Source: Coleophoma eucalyptorum
Lineage: Eukaryota; Ascomycota; Leotiomycetes; Helotiales; Dermateaceae
Assembly: GCA_026120035.1 (NCBI GenBank)
Contig: JALRME010000011.1
Location: 806,001 to 870,000 of the forward strand
Direction: 5' to 3'
Length of the DNA: 64,000 bases
Part shown: positions 27,154 to 39,038 of the stretch, piece by piece
How the letters are laid out: each line of letters starts with the position of its first letter
How positions within the stretch are numbered: the first letter of the stretch is position 1
The notes under the pieces: generated by a model
The model's database searches: none
What the model was told of the DNA's origin: nothing
What the model saw: the letters and a program-made list of their open reading frames with translations, nothing else
Position numbers and translations under genes: made by a program

Positions 27154-28349
27154 ATGCCTTCTGCAGCCCCAGAACAAGTGCTACCCGTAAAAGCTGTTAA
27201 AACGCCGTATTCGGCAACTAAAGAGTCAGAAGAAGAATGTGAGATAGTTTCGATAGTGTTATGTGTCTGAGCTAATGATTTACATAGTTGACTGGGTCGA
27301 CCTTGCAATTATTGATCTTGCTGAGTTTGACAAGCCGGGTGGAAAGCAAAAGCTTGCAGCACAGTTATATGATGCCTTGAAAAACATTGGTATGTCATTA
27401 GGTGATGCACAGGAGCCCCACGCTAACTCTAATAGGTTTCATCTATGTTATTAATTTTGGTTTGACTCAAGAAGAGGTTGACGAGCAATACGAATTCGCT
27501 CAAGAGTTGTTTGACACACCTCTTGAGGAGAAGATGAAGTATATTGCCGATCTAGACAAAGGAGAATATATTGGCTACAAGCCTTTTGGACTTCGTGACG
27601 TCAAACCTGGAGTGCCTGAGAACACCGAGGTTTACAATGTCCCTCGATTTGGTGCTAATGTCAAGCCCCGGCCTCATCCAACGGCAATCACCAGTCACTG
27701 GAGTAAGGTCGAAAAGTTTAGTAAGCATATTCACCAAGAAATTGTCATGAAGCTCTTCACGCTATTCGCGATTGTCCTGGAGCTCCCAGAAGATCATTTC
27801 ACAAAATTGCATGAGTATGACGATAACCACAGTTCATATCTCCGGTATATGAAATACCATGCCAGAACACCGGAACAGAATCAGGCGTTGGAAAATATTT
27901 GGCTTAAGGGCCATAGCGACTTTGGATCATTGACGCTCTTATTCCGTCAGCCAATTGTGGCTTTACAAGTTCGAACTCCCAAAGGGGAATGGAAGTATGT
28001 GAAGCCATACCCAGAGTCAATCACCGTCAATGTTGCAGATACCTTACAATTTTTATCCAATGGTTTCTTGAAAAGTAGCATTCATAGAGTCATTGCACCC
28101 CCCAAGGACCAAGCTCACTTAGATCGCCTTGGTGTTCTCTACTTTGTACGTCCAGGGGACGATGTGGTCTTGACTGGAGCCAAGAGTGCAGTGTTGGAGC
28201 GAGAAAATATGCTAGCCACTTCAGAAGCGATCGAAGCAAAAGACTGGGTGAAGGCAAGAACAATTGCCAATATCAGTGCAAAGGAGGTTGAGGTGGAGAA
28301 CCAGAAACTGAACAAGGTTGGGGATGGCCTGACACCGGTTTATACATGA
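27154..28349 (+). CDS. 2-oxoglutarate/Fe(II)-dependent dioxygenase, isopenicillin-N-synthase-like, 366 aa
   Basis: Exons 27154-27238, 27288-27389 and 27436-28349 (introns 49 and 46 nt). The N-terminal DIOX_N part begins at about residue 30 (FDWVDLAIIDLAEF) and includes GFIYVINFG; the catalytic double-stranded beta-helix has the Fe ligands His222 and Asp224 (LKGHSDFGSLT) and His279 (SSIHRV), with Arg293 (DRLGVLYF) placed to hold 2-oxoglutarate. The enzyme should hydroxylate or desaturate a small molecule with O2 and 2-oxoglutarate. No signal peptide, so it is cytosolic. It faces the YCII gene and precedes an allantoate-type MFS gene, which suggests a catabolic step. HxnY of the Aspergillus nicotinate cluster belongs to the same superfamily, but orthology is not shown. 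Confidence 0.9.
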
Positions 28350-29275
28350 TAAATACATTTGTAACATTTTATTTTAATACTCTCTTTCCACTGCTGAGTG
28401 CATGTGATTCTTAGCGACTATTTAGAGGGGTCGGTTGGAAAACTATGAATCGTTCTCATTCATGACCGTCGGTGTTCCGCTTGCTCAATAAACCCTTCCG
28501 CCGGCGAAGCGAATGCACCTGTGGAAGCGCATAGACCCTGAAATTTTTGGTGTAAAATTCAACGATTCTGCTGGTTATTGCCTGGTTTACGAAGCCCTTT
28601 GTAATTCAGTAGGGACATCGACTTTGAAAAAAGACCTGTTTTTTGGGATGATTAAACAGCGAAAATATATAGCTATACAACTTAAAATCTAGTAGACTTG
28701 ATTTCGAAGATATATAATCAAGACTCGTAAATTAATAAGCCTGTAAAGTCGAGAATTCAGTAAGAAATCTCACCAACATTTCAGGGTGCATCTGCTTCCA
28801 AAGGTGCATTCGCTTCGCCTGTGGGAGGGTTTATTGAGCAAGCGAAAACACCGACGTTTAGCTGCTTAATGTCGTGCAAATATTACGCCAACCTTGCAAG
28901 AAAAGCGGCTTGGCTATTTCCAAGGACCGAGTAAGAAAAATCTGCACTTTGAAATTGCGATAAGGAAAGACAAATAAGAAACAATATCGAAAGATATCGT
29001 ATTGTCAAGCAGACTGAACTTGAGGGGTAATAGTCTTGGACACCACATAGAAAAAAAATACCAACGAATTGTAGCACAGAGCCGCGCGGCCGGATCATAT
29101 CCTAATTCCGCTGTCTACGATAGGAAGAGCTCAACCGACGAAAATGGAATAATCTACGGCAAGGAGTCTGTCACTGGGGACCCACCTTCAGCAGCTACTT
29201 GGAATTCGACGTCTTAAACGAAGAATCCCAAGTTCGAAAATCTAACCCAATTGCTCAACTTGCATAGCTTGTAGC
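28350..29275. other. intergenic with a foldback element
   Basis: The 926 bp between the dioxygenase and MFS genes hold the MITE-like element at 28467-28856, listed separately. A CGATAAG site lies at 28958-28964, about 310 bp before the MFS start. Confidence 0.6.
28467..28856. mobile_element. MITE-like foldback element, about 390 bp
   Basis: The arms 28467-28552 and 28771-28856 are inverted copies of each other. They share CGTCGGTGTT at the tips, GCTTGCTCAATAAACCCT, GGCGAAGCGAATGCACCT and CCCTGAAAT at matching offsets over about 86 bp, with roughly 85 percent identity by eye. The 218-bp centre is AT-rich and noncoding. No transposase and no clear target-site duplication flank it. This fits a non-autonomous DNA transposon. 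Confidence 0.75.
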
Positions 29276-30882
29276 ATGGCGTCCGAAAACGACAAGAAAG
29301 AGCAGCTTGAGCTTTCAGCAACAAACGATGTCGACGTTCAAGAGGCAAGCAGTGTCGAGTGGTCTCCGGCCGACGAGAGAGCGCTGGTAAGGAAGATTGA
29401 CATTCGAATCTTTCCAATGCTCATTGTCCTATTTATTCTGAATTTCATCGACCGAGGAAATTTTGCCAATGCGAGACTTAAAGGACTTGAGGCCGACTTG
29501 GGGCTTTCCGATGTCCAATACCAAACATGTATCTCTATTCTCCTTGTTGGCTACGTTCTCATGCAGATTCCATCAAATATGATTTTGAACAAGATCAGCC
29601 GCCCAAGCTGGTATCTCTGCAGTTGTGTTGTGGTATGGGGAGTTATTTCGGCTTGCATAGCTGCAGTCCACGATGCTGGAAGCGCTATTGCTTGTCGATT
29701 CTTCCTTGGTTGTGTGGAAGCAGCATTATTCCCAGGTTCGCTGTACTATCTTTCTCGTTGGTACACTAGGAAGGAGATGCAGACTCGAGTTACGTTGATG
29801 AATGCTGGAAATCTACTTGCTCAAGCTTTCGGAGGATTGATCGCAGCTGGTGTCTTGGGAAACATGGAGGGCAAATCAGGGATGAGAGCATGGAGATGGC
29901 TTTTCGTCATCGAGGGGGTAATCACAGTTTTCTTCGCCTTCGTCGCATTGTTCGTCTTACCAGATTATCCAACAACTACTCGATGGTTGTCAGAGAAAGA
30001 GGTCTTCATTGCTGAGAAACGACTGGTTGATGATGCGGGTGTGGCAGATGAGGACGAAGATGATATGAGTGCTATGAAGGGATTAAAGCTCGCACTCACG
30101 GACCCTAAAGTCTGGTTGTTGGCTCTCACATACCATGCAACTATCATGGGATTATCTTTCAGGTATGACACTCCGAGGATTGATCAAACTTCACTCACTC
30201 ACTGATACTTTAGTTACTTCTTCCCAACTATAACGTCAGCTCTTGGTTATGGTACTACAGAGACCCTGCTCCTAACTGCGCCGCCTTGGATTTGGGCATT
30301 AGTAGTTGCGATACCAAATGCAATCCATACAGACAGTAGCGGGGAGCGATTCTTCCATTTCGCGTGGCCAGCTGTTACTTGCTGTGTTGGTTTCATCATC
30401 TCAATGGCATCGACAAATACAGGTGCTAGATACTTTTCTGCTTTCCTGATGACCAGTAAGTCCTTTGTTGACAAGGAGAAGATAGTAAACTGACATTACT
30501 AGCCGGCTATGCTTCAGGTTTTGCAATGCTTGCATGGATTTCAAACACCATTCCACGACCCAGAGCGAAAAGAGCTGCAGCACTTGCATTTGTGAATGCA
30601 TGGGGTAACATTGGGAGCATTCCTGGAGCATATATCTGGCCAAGTACGTATGGACCATATTATAAGAAGTCTTTCGGCGCTTCGTTGGCTATTCTGGCAT
30701 TTGCAGTATGTTCTGCATTTGTTTTGAGGACATATCTCAAGCACTTGAACAAGAAACTCGACAGTGACGAAGGAGCAGCCTTTGAAGCAAGTGAACAAGC
30801 TGTGAAGCACGCAGCTGAAATTGCTCACGAATCCGCAGAGGAAGTGTCTGAGCGTAGGAAAGCTTTCCGCTATTTGTATTAA
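29276..30882 (+). CDS. MFS transporter, allantoate permease (DAL5/TNA1-like) family, 502 aa
   Basis: Exons 29276-30162, 30214-30455 and 30503-30882. The protein is an anion:cation symporter-type MFS carrier of the plasma membrane with 12 predicted helices. Family marks: LVRKIDIRIFPMLIVLFILNFIDRGN at TM1, the loop RFFLGCVEAALFPG at TM4, SRWYTRKE after TM4, and the central acidic loop DEDEDDMS. The C-terminal tail ends FRYLY, a motif shared with the two other MFS genes of this window. Known relatives import allantoate, ureidosuccinate, nicotinate, pantothenate or biotin-type carboxylates; the substrate here is not readable. It lies downstream of the dioxygenase. Confidence 0.92.
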
Positions 30883-31837
30883 GAGGAGCAAGAAAGGCGG
30901 CAGCCGGGGAGTAAATTTAGACTGATTTCATAACATGGCGTATGGGAAGATAGTGTATTCTCCTTGCTACTTTGCACGCGATCGAGTATTTCTAACCACA
31001 ACAACACGCTCTTAACAATGTAACTTAACAGGATGACCAAGAGCCTCATCCTCTTCATCCTTTACTTCTTTAGTTTCTCGTTTGCATAGTCGTCCACACA
31101 GACGCAAGTCACAAGAGAAGGATTTTCAATATACTAGTAGTACTAGACAAAAATATACTCTTGCTCTTTTATAAGCGCTCCATCGCTATAATATTACCTC
31201 TTGATCTCCAAGTTCCCACCTTGGTAATACTATCTTAGCATTTTGCCTCTCAACTGACTAGGTAAATCTTAGTATAGTATAACCTAATTTGAGCGAAAGG
31301 GATGCAGAGTTAGAAGCGCACCTATAAGTTTGAAAGCCCTTAATTGAGACAGACTACAAGAGCCCTTCTGCCTTAAATACTTGACTGACCCTTGGAATGC
31401 AAACAATGCCTATCACATGACTATTTGACTTCTTAACAAATTCTATAACTTACCCAAAATAAATTAAAGGTAGCATAATTGAGCGAGTATATCAAAAAGT
31501 CTAGAGAGTGACACAAGCAAGCAAAGTCAAGATGTAGGTACCTTGATAATAGGAATTAATAACCGCTTGTAATCCCCAAAGCCGTAAAGAAAGGGGTACA
31601 AACGGCGCTAGAAACTGTTCATGTAAGGTATGTACAATTTTCAAACATTGAAACGTTCATCTTGCCACGGTGGCTTGCTAACAGAATCAGAAATCTGGCT
31701 ACACTCCATTTGGTCCATGTTGAGATTCTTGAGTCAATCTGAGCAGCGGCAAATATCCCCAAAGCATCTGGTAATATAATGGTTTACATATCTCACTAGA
31801 AAAGAAAACCCTGGCTTTCACTACGAATTTTAACATT
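30883..31837. other. AT-rich intergenic region between convergent genes
   Basis: About 950 bp of AT-rich sequence, including a TACTAGTAGTACTAG palindrome-like run near 31131-31145. No coding frame. It could be old mutated transposon sequence, but no end can be defined. Confidence 0.4.
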
Positions 31838-34374
31838 TTAATCTACATAAACGAACTGCATCCAGGTAGTCTCCTCGATAGATGGGATGACGTAACTTGG
31901 CCGAGGTCCATGTGAAATTTCTTGCAGCAGGGATATTACCTTGCCTTGGACCTTTAACTCCTGTAGTGTCTTGATCATCCGATCGAGCCCGGTGACCCTA
32001 TCTGGAGGGATAGTCCACTGTTGAGTAGGATCACCATATTCGGAGATGGGGATTTCCTGGATCAAGAGGTCGAAGACATCTCGGAAAATCTGAGCATTGG
32101 TCCATTTATGTGCAAACTCGACTAGTGTTGCTAAGCATGCAAACATAGCTTGGCACACGGCTCGACGGTCATATAACAGCGGTTGCTGGTGTGTTGGTGT
32201 GGCCCAGATACAGTAGACCAAGATTATTCCAGCCTGAAACTGATGGATGAACTGAGGAACTTTAGCGATGGTAGCCTTGAATTAATTTGGAAGGACTCAC
32301 TGCAGTCCATGTGTAACAAGATGTGTGGTCTTTCACGCGCAGGCGATGAAAAGTATTTAGAGCTTGACAGGCGGCAGCTACGAGATGACGAGCGTCACCG
32401 CTTCGAACTGCGAGGCTACAATTTGGGAAGAGAGTAAGGACGGTGTAGTTAGCTAGCTTCAAAAGCCAGTCATGGGACTTAAAACGTTCTCGGGCGTCCT
32501 GTGTTATTGAGAATGCTGACACTCCGTCTATCCAATTTTCAAGAGTGTATCTTATCTGTGAGCGCCACAGATTCGGAACAATGTGATTATCCTGGGCTGC
32601 CTCGTACTCAAGCTTTCTCACCGTCCTCATAATTCGATGTTGTATGCGACGAAGGCTGAATACATGCTCTTCTAGAAGGCTGTCTCTACCTGTGGCGCTT
32701 CTAAGGGGCATGTCACTATCCGATATCTAGACAAAATTTAGTGAAGTGCATTCCAAAGTTTAAAGGAAAGATCCAACCTCTTCCTCAAGGAACTGATCTG
32801 CAAAGGAGACACTTCGATCCGTCGAATAAGATATCAAGATGTCGATAATGTAACAACTCCGAAGCGTCTGCTTCCGAATTTCTTCCTCAATCTCGAATTG
32901 TAAGATGCTTCGATTGCTCGTCCACGCTTCACGGCGACGAGATAGTGCGCAATTCATCATTGCCTCAGATGCTCGATCGAATAATGTCTGGACAGAGTCG
33001 AGATGCATCGCGTGAATCGTAAGAAGCAGTGCTGATTGCGTCCGTATGAGCGGCGACCGATCTCGTATTGCAGGCGAATTGTATTTTGTTAAAGCTCGAG
33101 AATGGAGAAACTTGGCTTGGTCAGCAATCTGATTGTGTTCAATGAAATGAGCCGAATCAAGAGAATGTATACCCTTGAGGTCTCAACGTGCTCAGGCTCA
33201 GAGTCTGAGTTTTGCACTAAGAGAGCGCCGACTGACAAAACCTAATAAAGCTCAGTTCTGATGCCGTTAAAGTCAGTGTGGAGAAAACTGCCTTATACTG
33301 ACCATATCGACGAAGAATGTCATCCAAACTGCTCTTTCACCATCTGCAGATTTATCCTGCCAGCAATCCCAGCAGTCACCCCATTGCTTCTGATGAAGAA
33401 ATGGCCACATAGGATGCGCACCATTAAAGTATTCAGAGGCATATCTACTTGCGACCGAGATGGAGATGTGATGAGTGGCCAAGGTGGAATTAGCTAAGTT
33501 AAGGGTCTTAGTACTAACTTGCCAATTGGAAATATCGTCTGTGGGTGATAGAGTGAAGGCGTCACCAGATGACTGCAAGGAAAGCAGTAGACTGGCATTA
33601 TTTTCGATTTGTCCCATACCCTCTTGTTCGTGAGATGTCAATACTGTGGTATTATCGTCTTCCAGTATCCATTGGGAAGGGGATATCTTGTTAGCATAGA
33701 TGACATCCTCTGGATCGAGACTATCACTGGCCCCATCGTTCTGAGGCGATGCCTCGTAATCTATCTGTGATGAGCTTTGATGCTGATTAAGTACTTGGTC
33801 GCCAGAGATACTAGGACTTAAAGGGTTGCTAGTAGTAAAAGGACTCAGATGATCAATGGCAATGCTAGGGTTTCTGCTTCGCATCCGCGATTCGAGAGCC
33901 GCAACATGTTCTTCGAGCAGATGTACATAACTATCGCTTGTCAGCTACTGCCTTGATCCATACGAACCGAATTAGGACGGACAATCCCACCTTGATGGAA
34001 AATTTCTAGACGCAGCAGAGTGTTTGGGTCTTAGAGGTACGCAATCTAGTGAAAAGACTACAGTCAGCGACGAAAAGATGGCTGTACAGGGAATTCTTTC
34101 ATGGTACCAGATCCGCATCGGGCACACTCGCCGCACGTTGGGCGTTTTTTATCGCACTGGAGGCGGTATCAGTAAATTGCTACATTAAGGAAACAAGTGG
34201 GTTGGGTTGGCAGTTCAGACTGACCCTCTTCTTCCTGTTCCTGCATCGCTGACAGGCGATATCTCTTTCCGATACTGATGCCCATGGGACATAGACCGAG
34301 CCAACGGGTTGAGAGTTGCGAGGCATCGGGGTATCGAGGCTATTGTCCGAAGTGTCCGCGGAGGATGAGAGCAA
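31838..34374 (-). CDS. Zn2Cys6 transcription factor with fungal-specific domain, 711 aa
   Basis: Eight exons close in frame: 34225-34374, 34108-34156, 33991-34057, 33303-33930, 33173-33241, 32778-33128, 32301-32726 and 31838-32233. The zinc cluster is split by two introns: Cys41, Cys44 and Cys51 (CQRC-RNRKKR-C), then Cys58/61/64 and Cys72. Two spacings fit, so one Cys is extra. A short coiled-coil-like segment follows (HLLEEHVAALESRMRSR), then the fungal_trans regulatory domain (about 220-600) with NGAHPMWPFLH and SVGALLVQNSD. The protein should be a nuclear DNA-binding regulator. It is divergent from the glutamine amidotransferase-like gene and lies between two transport genes, so it is a candidate cluster regulator. 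An in-frame intron may also lie within 33303-33930. Confidence 0.88.
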
Positions 34375-34866
34375 AGCAACGAGTTCAAGTCCAGATGTCC
34401 ATCCCCAACGTAATGGTCCCTTCGCCTTCGTAGGGTATGCAATACATAGAATTTACGTTACAAATCGACACCTGTCTTACTGCTGTCCTCTGTGTCTCCT
34501 GAGTTCAATGCTGTCCGAAATTTACATATTGCATTGGTAAAACGGATAACATTGATAAGGCAAATTGCCCCATGTTTGATTAGCAGCCAATCCGAGTCGT
34601 CTATCGCATTGCTATCGCACTGTCGGACATTTCCCGACTTGGAAGATTGTGGAGGAGCGATGCAGGGATTTCCCCAGCAATCGAGCAAAAGTAAGATACT
34701 ATCCAGCACAGTACCAAGCGTGCCCATGCGAGCATCATCGTGGAAAAAATCATGGTGTATAGATTATTAGATATATCACACAGTTTTCTACAATGGGCGC
34801 TTCCTGATAAGTAGATATTCCCACAGTTAGGTGAAGGTTACAATCCGCTCGCTAAACAAGCTTAAG
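34375..34866. promoter_or_regulatory. shared promoter region of the Zn2Cys6 gene and the amidotransferase-like gene
   Basis: The 492 bp separate two divergent starts. I see no coding frame beyond shadows. A GATAAGG motif is present near 34553. Confidence 0.35.
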
Positions 34867-35762
34867 ATGACGAGCCTAGATTCTCCGTGCTATCTTCGCC
34901 TGGCTGTCTTTGAATGCCTTCGGCTAGAGGAAGATGTAGCCAAAGTCCGTGGCCAATTTGGGGACGTGTTTCGAAGTTGGCTAGAAACATCAGCCCAAGT
35001 TTACAACTCGACAAAGTTGCCTCGCGAGCAAAAGATTGTGGTATCGACGAGTAGCTGGGATGTTGAACACGGCCAATATCCGCCAAGTTTGGATGAAATC
35101 GATGCGATTATTATAAGTGGCTCGACAGCTTCTGCATACGACAAGGACCCTTGGATCACGGCACTGGAGAAATACTTGCAAGGTTAGTTTTTGCTGTCAC
35201 TGGTAGAGTTTACGAGCCACAATATTTTGCTGACGCCGCTCTAGGTATTTTCATAGATACACCACGCGTGCGCATCTTCGGCGGTTGTTTTGGCCATCAA
35301 ATTCTCTCGCAGGCTTTGTTAAAAGGCTACGGGGCATTTGTCGAGAAGTCACCCAACGGCTGGGAAATTGGCGTGCACGAAGTTCATCTCAAGCCACAGT
35401 TCAGGAAGAACTTTGCTTGTTTGGAGCAAGAAACGACGCTCTCTTTCCAATTTCTGCATGCTGATCATGTTGTGCTTAATGAAAAAGACCTTCCTCATGG
35501 TTGGATGGCACTCGGGTCAAGCAGTTTGTGCGAAATCCAAGGGGTCTATTTGCCGGGTAGAGTCTTAGCCTACCAAGGTCACCCTGAGTTTGACACTTTC
35601 TTGAACGAGGGAGCAGTTCTAAAGCTGGGAGACAAAGGTGTACTAAGTGATGTGCAAGTCGAGGAGTCTCTACCGTTGATACGGCGAAATCATCAAGCAG
35701 TACTTGCGGGTACTGTCCTTCTCGAATTCCTGACACAACCAGCCAGACTACAACCCAATTAG
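34867..35762 (+). CDS. class I glutamine amidotransferase-like protein (GATase1), 277 aa
   Basis: Exons 34867-35182 and 35245-35762 with a 62-nt intron. The fold is that of stand-alone GATase1 domains: a DAIIISGSTASAYD oxyanion-region segment, the nucleophile elbow GGCFGHQ with Cys120, and QGHPEF with His218 and Glu220 completing the triad. Fungal relatives are annotated 'GMP synthase-like' but lack the synthetase half; as here, they are probably independent hydrolases acting on a gamma-glutamyl or similar amide. No signal peptide. Met at 34867 is preferred to the in-frame Met at 34831, which adds a basic 12-residue stretch. Within a nitrogen-compound cluster it could release ammonia or open a glutamylated intermediate; this is inference. 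Confidence 0.88.
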
Positions 35763-36714
35763 TTGATTGATCAGCTAATTTAGTTTATCCTAAGCAGATA
35801 GGCAGAATCTATAAATTTATTCTTGACTTTTGCTATGTTGGTTGATTCTAGCATTTTATTCATTATTCTTTGGAGATTGGTATAAGCTGACTTATATAGG
35901 AGATTAGCCTCAAATCTTTCACACGCCAAAGGTATTTGGATACTGGGCATAATTTAGTCGGTCTTGCAAAGCTAAGATGTGTTGCTGCCCATTGAGAGGT
36001 GGTTAATTCTCTGCGCTTCAATTCTCTTATGCTGTACCTTAAATTACAAACACATAGCTCCTAGACTTTACTAGAAATTAATTGTACATATTGTTTTAAA
36101 GCGCACCTCTAAAATTTCATCAAATTAACGCAAGTAAATCGTCTAAGGATATTCCAGTCTCAGAATCAAGTGCTCATAATTAACGGTTACATAGCTTGGA
36201 TCAAAGTCTAAAACTTGAAGGGCGTGCCGAGGCTTTCAGTACACTCTATTGATGCCAAGTTAAGTTCCGAGGGCCATTGCCTATACAAGGCAAGATTAAG
36301 TGGCTATTAATAAGCAACTACCTACACTCCCCCGTTTTCGTCCGCCCGCAAGGAAGGATAAGGGGTGATAAGAAATTGGTTCTATTGCGACGGACTCTTT
36401 GGCAACTTGTCCGCCAGGCTAGATCAATACAACTCAGGGACTCCTTTTTTTTTGGCAAACGCTAGCCGATGCGTATCGTACAAGCGCGCGGTCATATTTG
36501 ATATTCTCCGTCCGACTAAAGACCCCATAAGTTATAGGGTTGGAGTTGCTAACTTCATGCTTATGCTACTGATTGGGTCTACAATATTGGAGTCTAAAAT
36601 ACCTTCGCTCTCTTGAATACTTGCATATATCATATCTCATGTCTGCACGTCACTAATTGTATCACTCACCCCCAATTATCAGTTTGTTGTCTGTGGGTTA
36701 CTCAAACAGCAGTG
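35763..36714. other. intergenic, promoter of the MFS gene
   Basis: About 950 bp, AT-rich to 36250 and GC-richer after that. A tight pair of GATA elements (GATAAG 36357-36362 and TGATAAG 36366-36372) sits about 345 bp before the MFS start. No coding frame is convincing. Confidence 0.4.
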
Positions 36715-38476
36715 ATGACTGCCCAAACTATCACCATGGGTGTGAACCCAGAACACGCCACTGTCCAAGCAACTGAAAAGGCCAACGAGGAGAAGGTCCT
36801 CGGCACCGAACCATCTATGAAATCAGTAGTAGAATCTCAACTTCATTACGATCAATCAGAGGAGGCTAAGCTGGTTCGTAAAATTGACTGGCGTATTATG
36901 CCTTTTCTCTGGGGCTACGCTACACTTTCTGCTATCGATGTAGGTAACCACCGAAATAAGAATCAAGCCTACGTCAACTGTGTTGCTGATGTGCGAATTC
37001 CAGAAAGTTATTATCTCCAACGCAGCATTGTATGGCATGACAAAAGATACCCATCTTGTTGGTCAGGAGTACAGCTGGGGTGCGTAATATGTCTTGTCTA
37101 TATTGAACGGCTTGAGCTAACAGTGTTCTTAGTCGGTTCTATATTTTACTTTGGATATCTTGTTGCCGAATTTCCTGCTGTCAACGGCCTCGCAAGGTTC
37201 CCTGCTGGAAAGTTCCTTGCTATCTTAGCCGTAGGGTGGGGGACAATGGCCATTCTTTTAGCAACTTGCAATAATTTCGGAGGGTTGGCCACACTTCGAT
37301 TCTTGATGGGTATGCTTGAAGCTCCAGCGTTGCCAGGTCTGACGATGATCACGACAATGTGGTATACGCAAAGAGAACAAGGCCTGAGAGTTGCTATTTG
37401 GAGTTCAACTCTTGCTTCGGTAAGCAATACACTTATCTGGACTCTTTACACTGGGGCGCTACTCTAACGTCGTATTGAATAGCTCTACGTTGGTCTCGTG
37501 TCTTACGGCATTGGCCACGTTAACGTCGCCATTGCCAATTGGCGCCTCCTTTTCATAGTTGTCGGAGGCCTTAGTTTTGTCTTTGCGATTCTTATGTTTC
37601 TTTTCTTTCCTGACCGACCCGAAGCGGGTCGATTTTTAAGTGAGAGGGAGGCTGCCATTGCTGCTACACGCAAACAGAGTGACAATACCGGTGTCGGAAA
37701 CAAGGTATGATGATATGTCCCTATAATTATGTTTTCCTTCACGATAACTAATTTATCTCGTTTAACAGGAATTTAAATGGTACCAAGTCAAGGAGGCACT
37801 CATGGACTGGAAGTCATGGGCTATCACCGTGTTTTTCCTCTGTATGAATGTCAGCAACGGTGGCCTCAATACCTTCTCATCCCAGATCGTCAAAGGCTTT
37901 GGCTTCAGCGAATTGAACACCGTCTTACTTGGCATGCCTACTGGCGTAATACAAGCTCTCTCCAGCATTCTCGCCACACTTCCACCACGCTACATGAAAA
38001 ATACTCGCTGTCTATCCGCTGCAGCTTGCTGTGTTATCCCTCTTGTCTGCTCTATCGTCATCCGAAAGCTACCCCAGTCCAATCAAGGTGGCCTTCTCAC
38101 CGCATACTACTTCTTCTACTTCTTCTGGGGACCTTATGCAGTTGCATTGTCGTTGCCAATGGCCAATACATCGGGTCATACAAAGAAGATCACTGTCAAT
38201 GCAATGGTGTTCCTCGCCTACTGCGTAGCCAACATCATAGCACCACAGACTTTTCGTACTTCCGAGGCGCCTTATTATTCTACTGGTTACAACTGCATCG
38301 CTGGCTTCGAAGCATGTGCCATCGCTATTATGATAATCTACTTTGTTGGGGTCCGGTGGGAGAATGCCCGCCGCGACCGCTTGCACGGATCCGTCACGCC
38401 TACCGATCTATCACTCGAGGATTCCATGCAGGATCTGACAGACTGGGAGAAGCCGCATTTTAGATATGTCTGCTGA
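36715..38476 (+). CDS. MFS transporter, allantoate permease (DAL5/TNA1-like) family, 505 aa
   Basis: Exons 36715-36939, 37004-37079, 37133-37419, 37483-37704 and 37769-38476. Removing the first two introns rebuilds the family signature between TM1 and TM2: YGMTKDTHLVGQEYSWVGSI, which no single frame shows. Other marks are LVRKIDWRIMPFLWG at TM1, RFLMGMLEAPALPG at TM4 and MWYTQREQ after it. The start at 36715 follows a short in-frame upstream stretch and is the first Met that fits a hydrophilic N-terminus. The C-terminus ends HFR(Y)VC, close to the FRYxY end of the other two carriers. It should be a plasma-membrane importer of an organic anion. It differs from the other two in exon number, so it is not a recent tandem copy. 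Confidence 0.9.
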
Positions 38477-39038
38477 GCTCAGCATGAGTGCAACGTGGGT
38501 AAGATAGATTAGAATGGAACTGGACTTTCGATGACAGCGGCAACGTTAATCATTGTGTAAAATTTTTTTGCAACGTATAGATCTTAGACAGGAACTTAAA
38601 CAGAATATTTATGTTTATAGTGTTCTAATGATTTGCTTGATCCTACAACCGTGCTGTGTTGATTTCATATTCATAATTTTGGGAATATGACATAAAAAAC
38701 TAGGTGCTAATAATACTGTATCTATGTACGTTAATAATCTAGGACTCTTTTTAAGGGCGGCTACTGTCAAAATATATCATGGATTTGGCTTCCCTTTTCT
38801 TGCGCGACAACTTCCGTCAATAAGCAAAAGCCCATCGCGATGGATTGAATATTATCATCAATTGATTGACACCAAAAAAACAGCAAGTACAGTGGATAGA
38901 TTGAATGATATTTGATTTCTGACTACTCGACCGAAATCCTCCAAAGGTTTGTCTTGGCATGCCCTCGGCAAAGGTTGGCTTGTATATTGAGTATTAATTA
39001 TAGCCTGACTATATATAAGTCCCTCATGCTTTCTATAT
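38477..39038. other. AT-rich spacer between convergent genes
   Basis: The 562 bp hold the 3' ends of an MFS and an NCS1 gene. I see nothing else. Confidence 0.5.
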
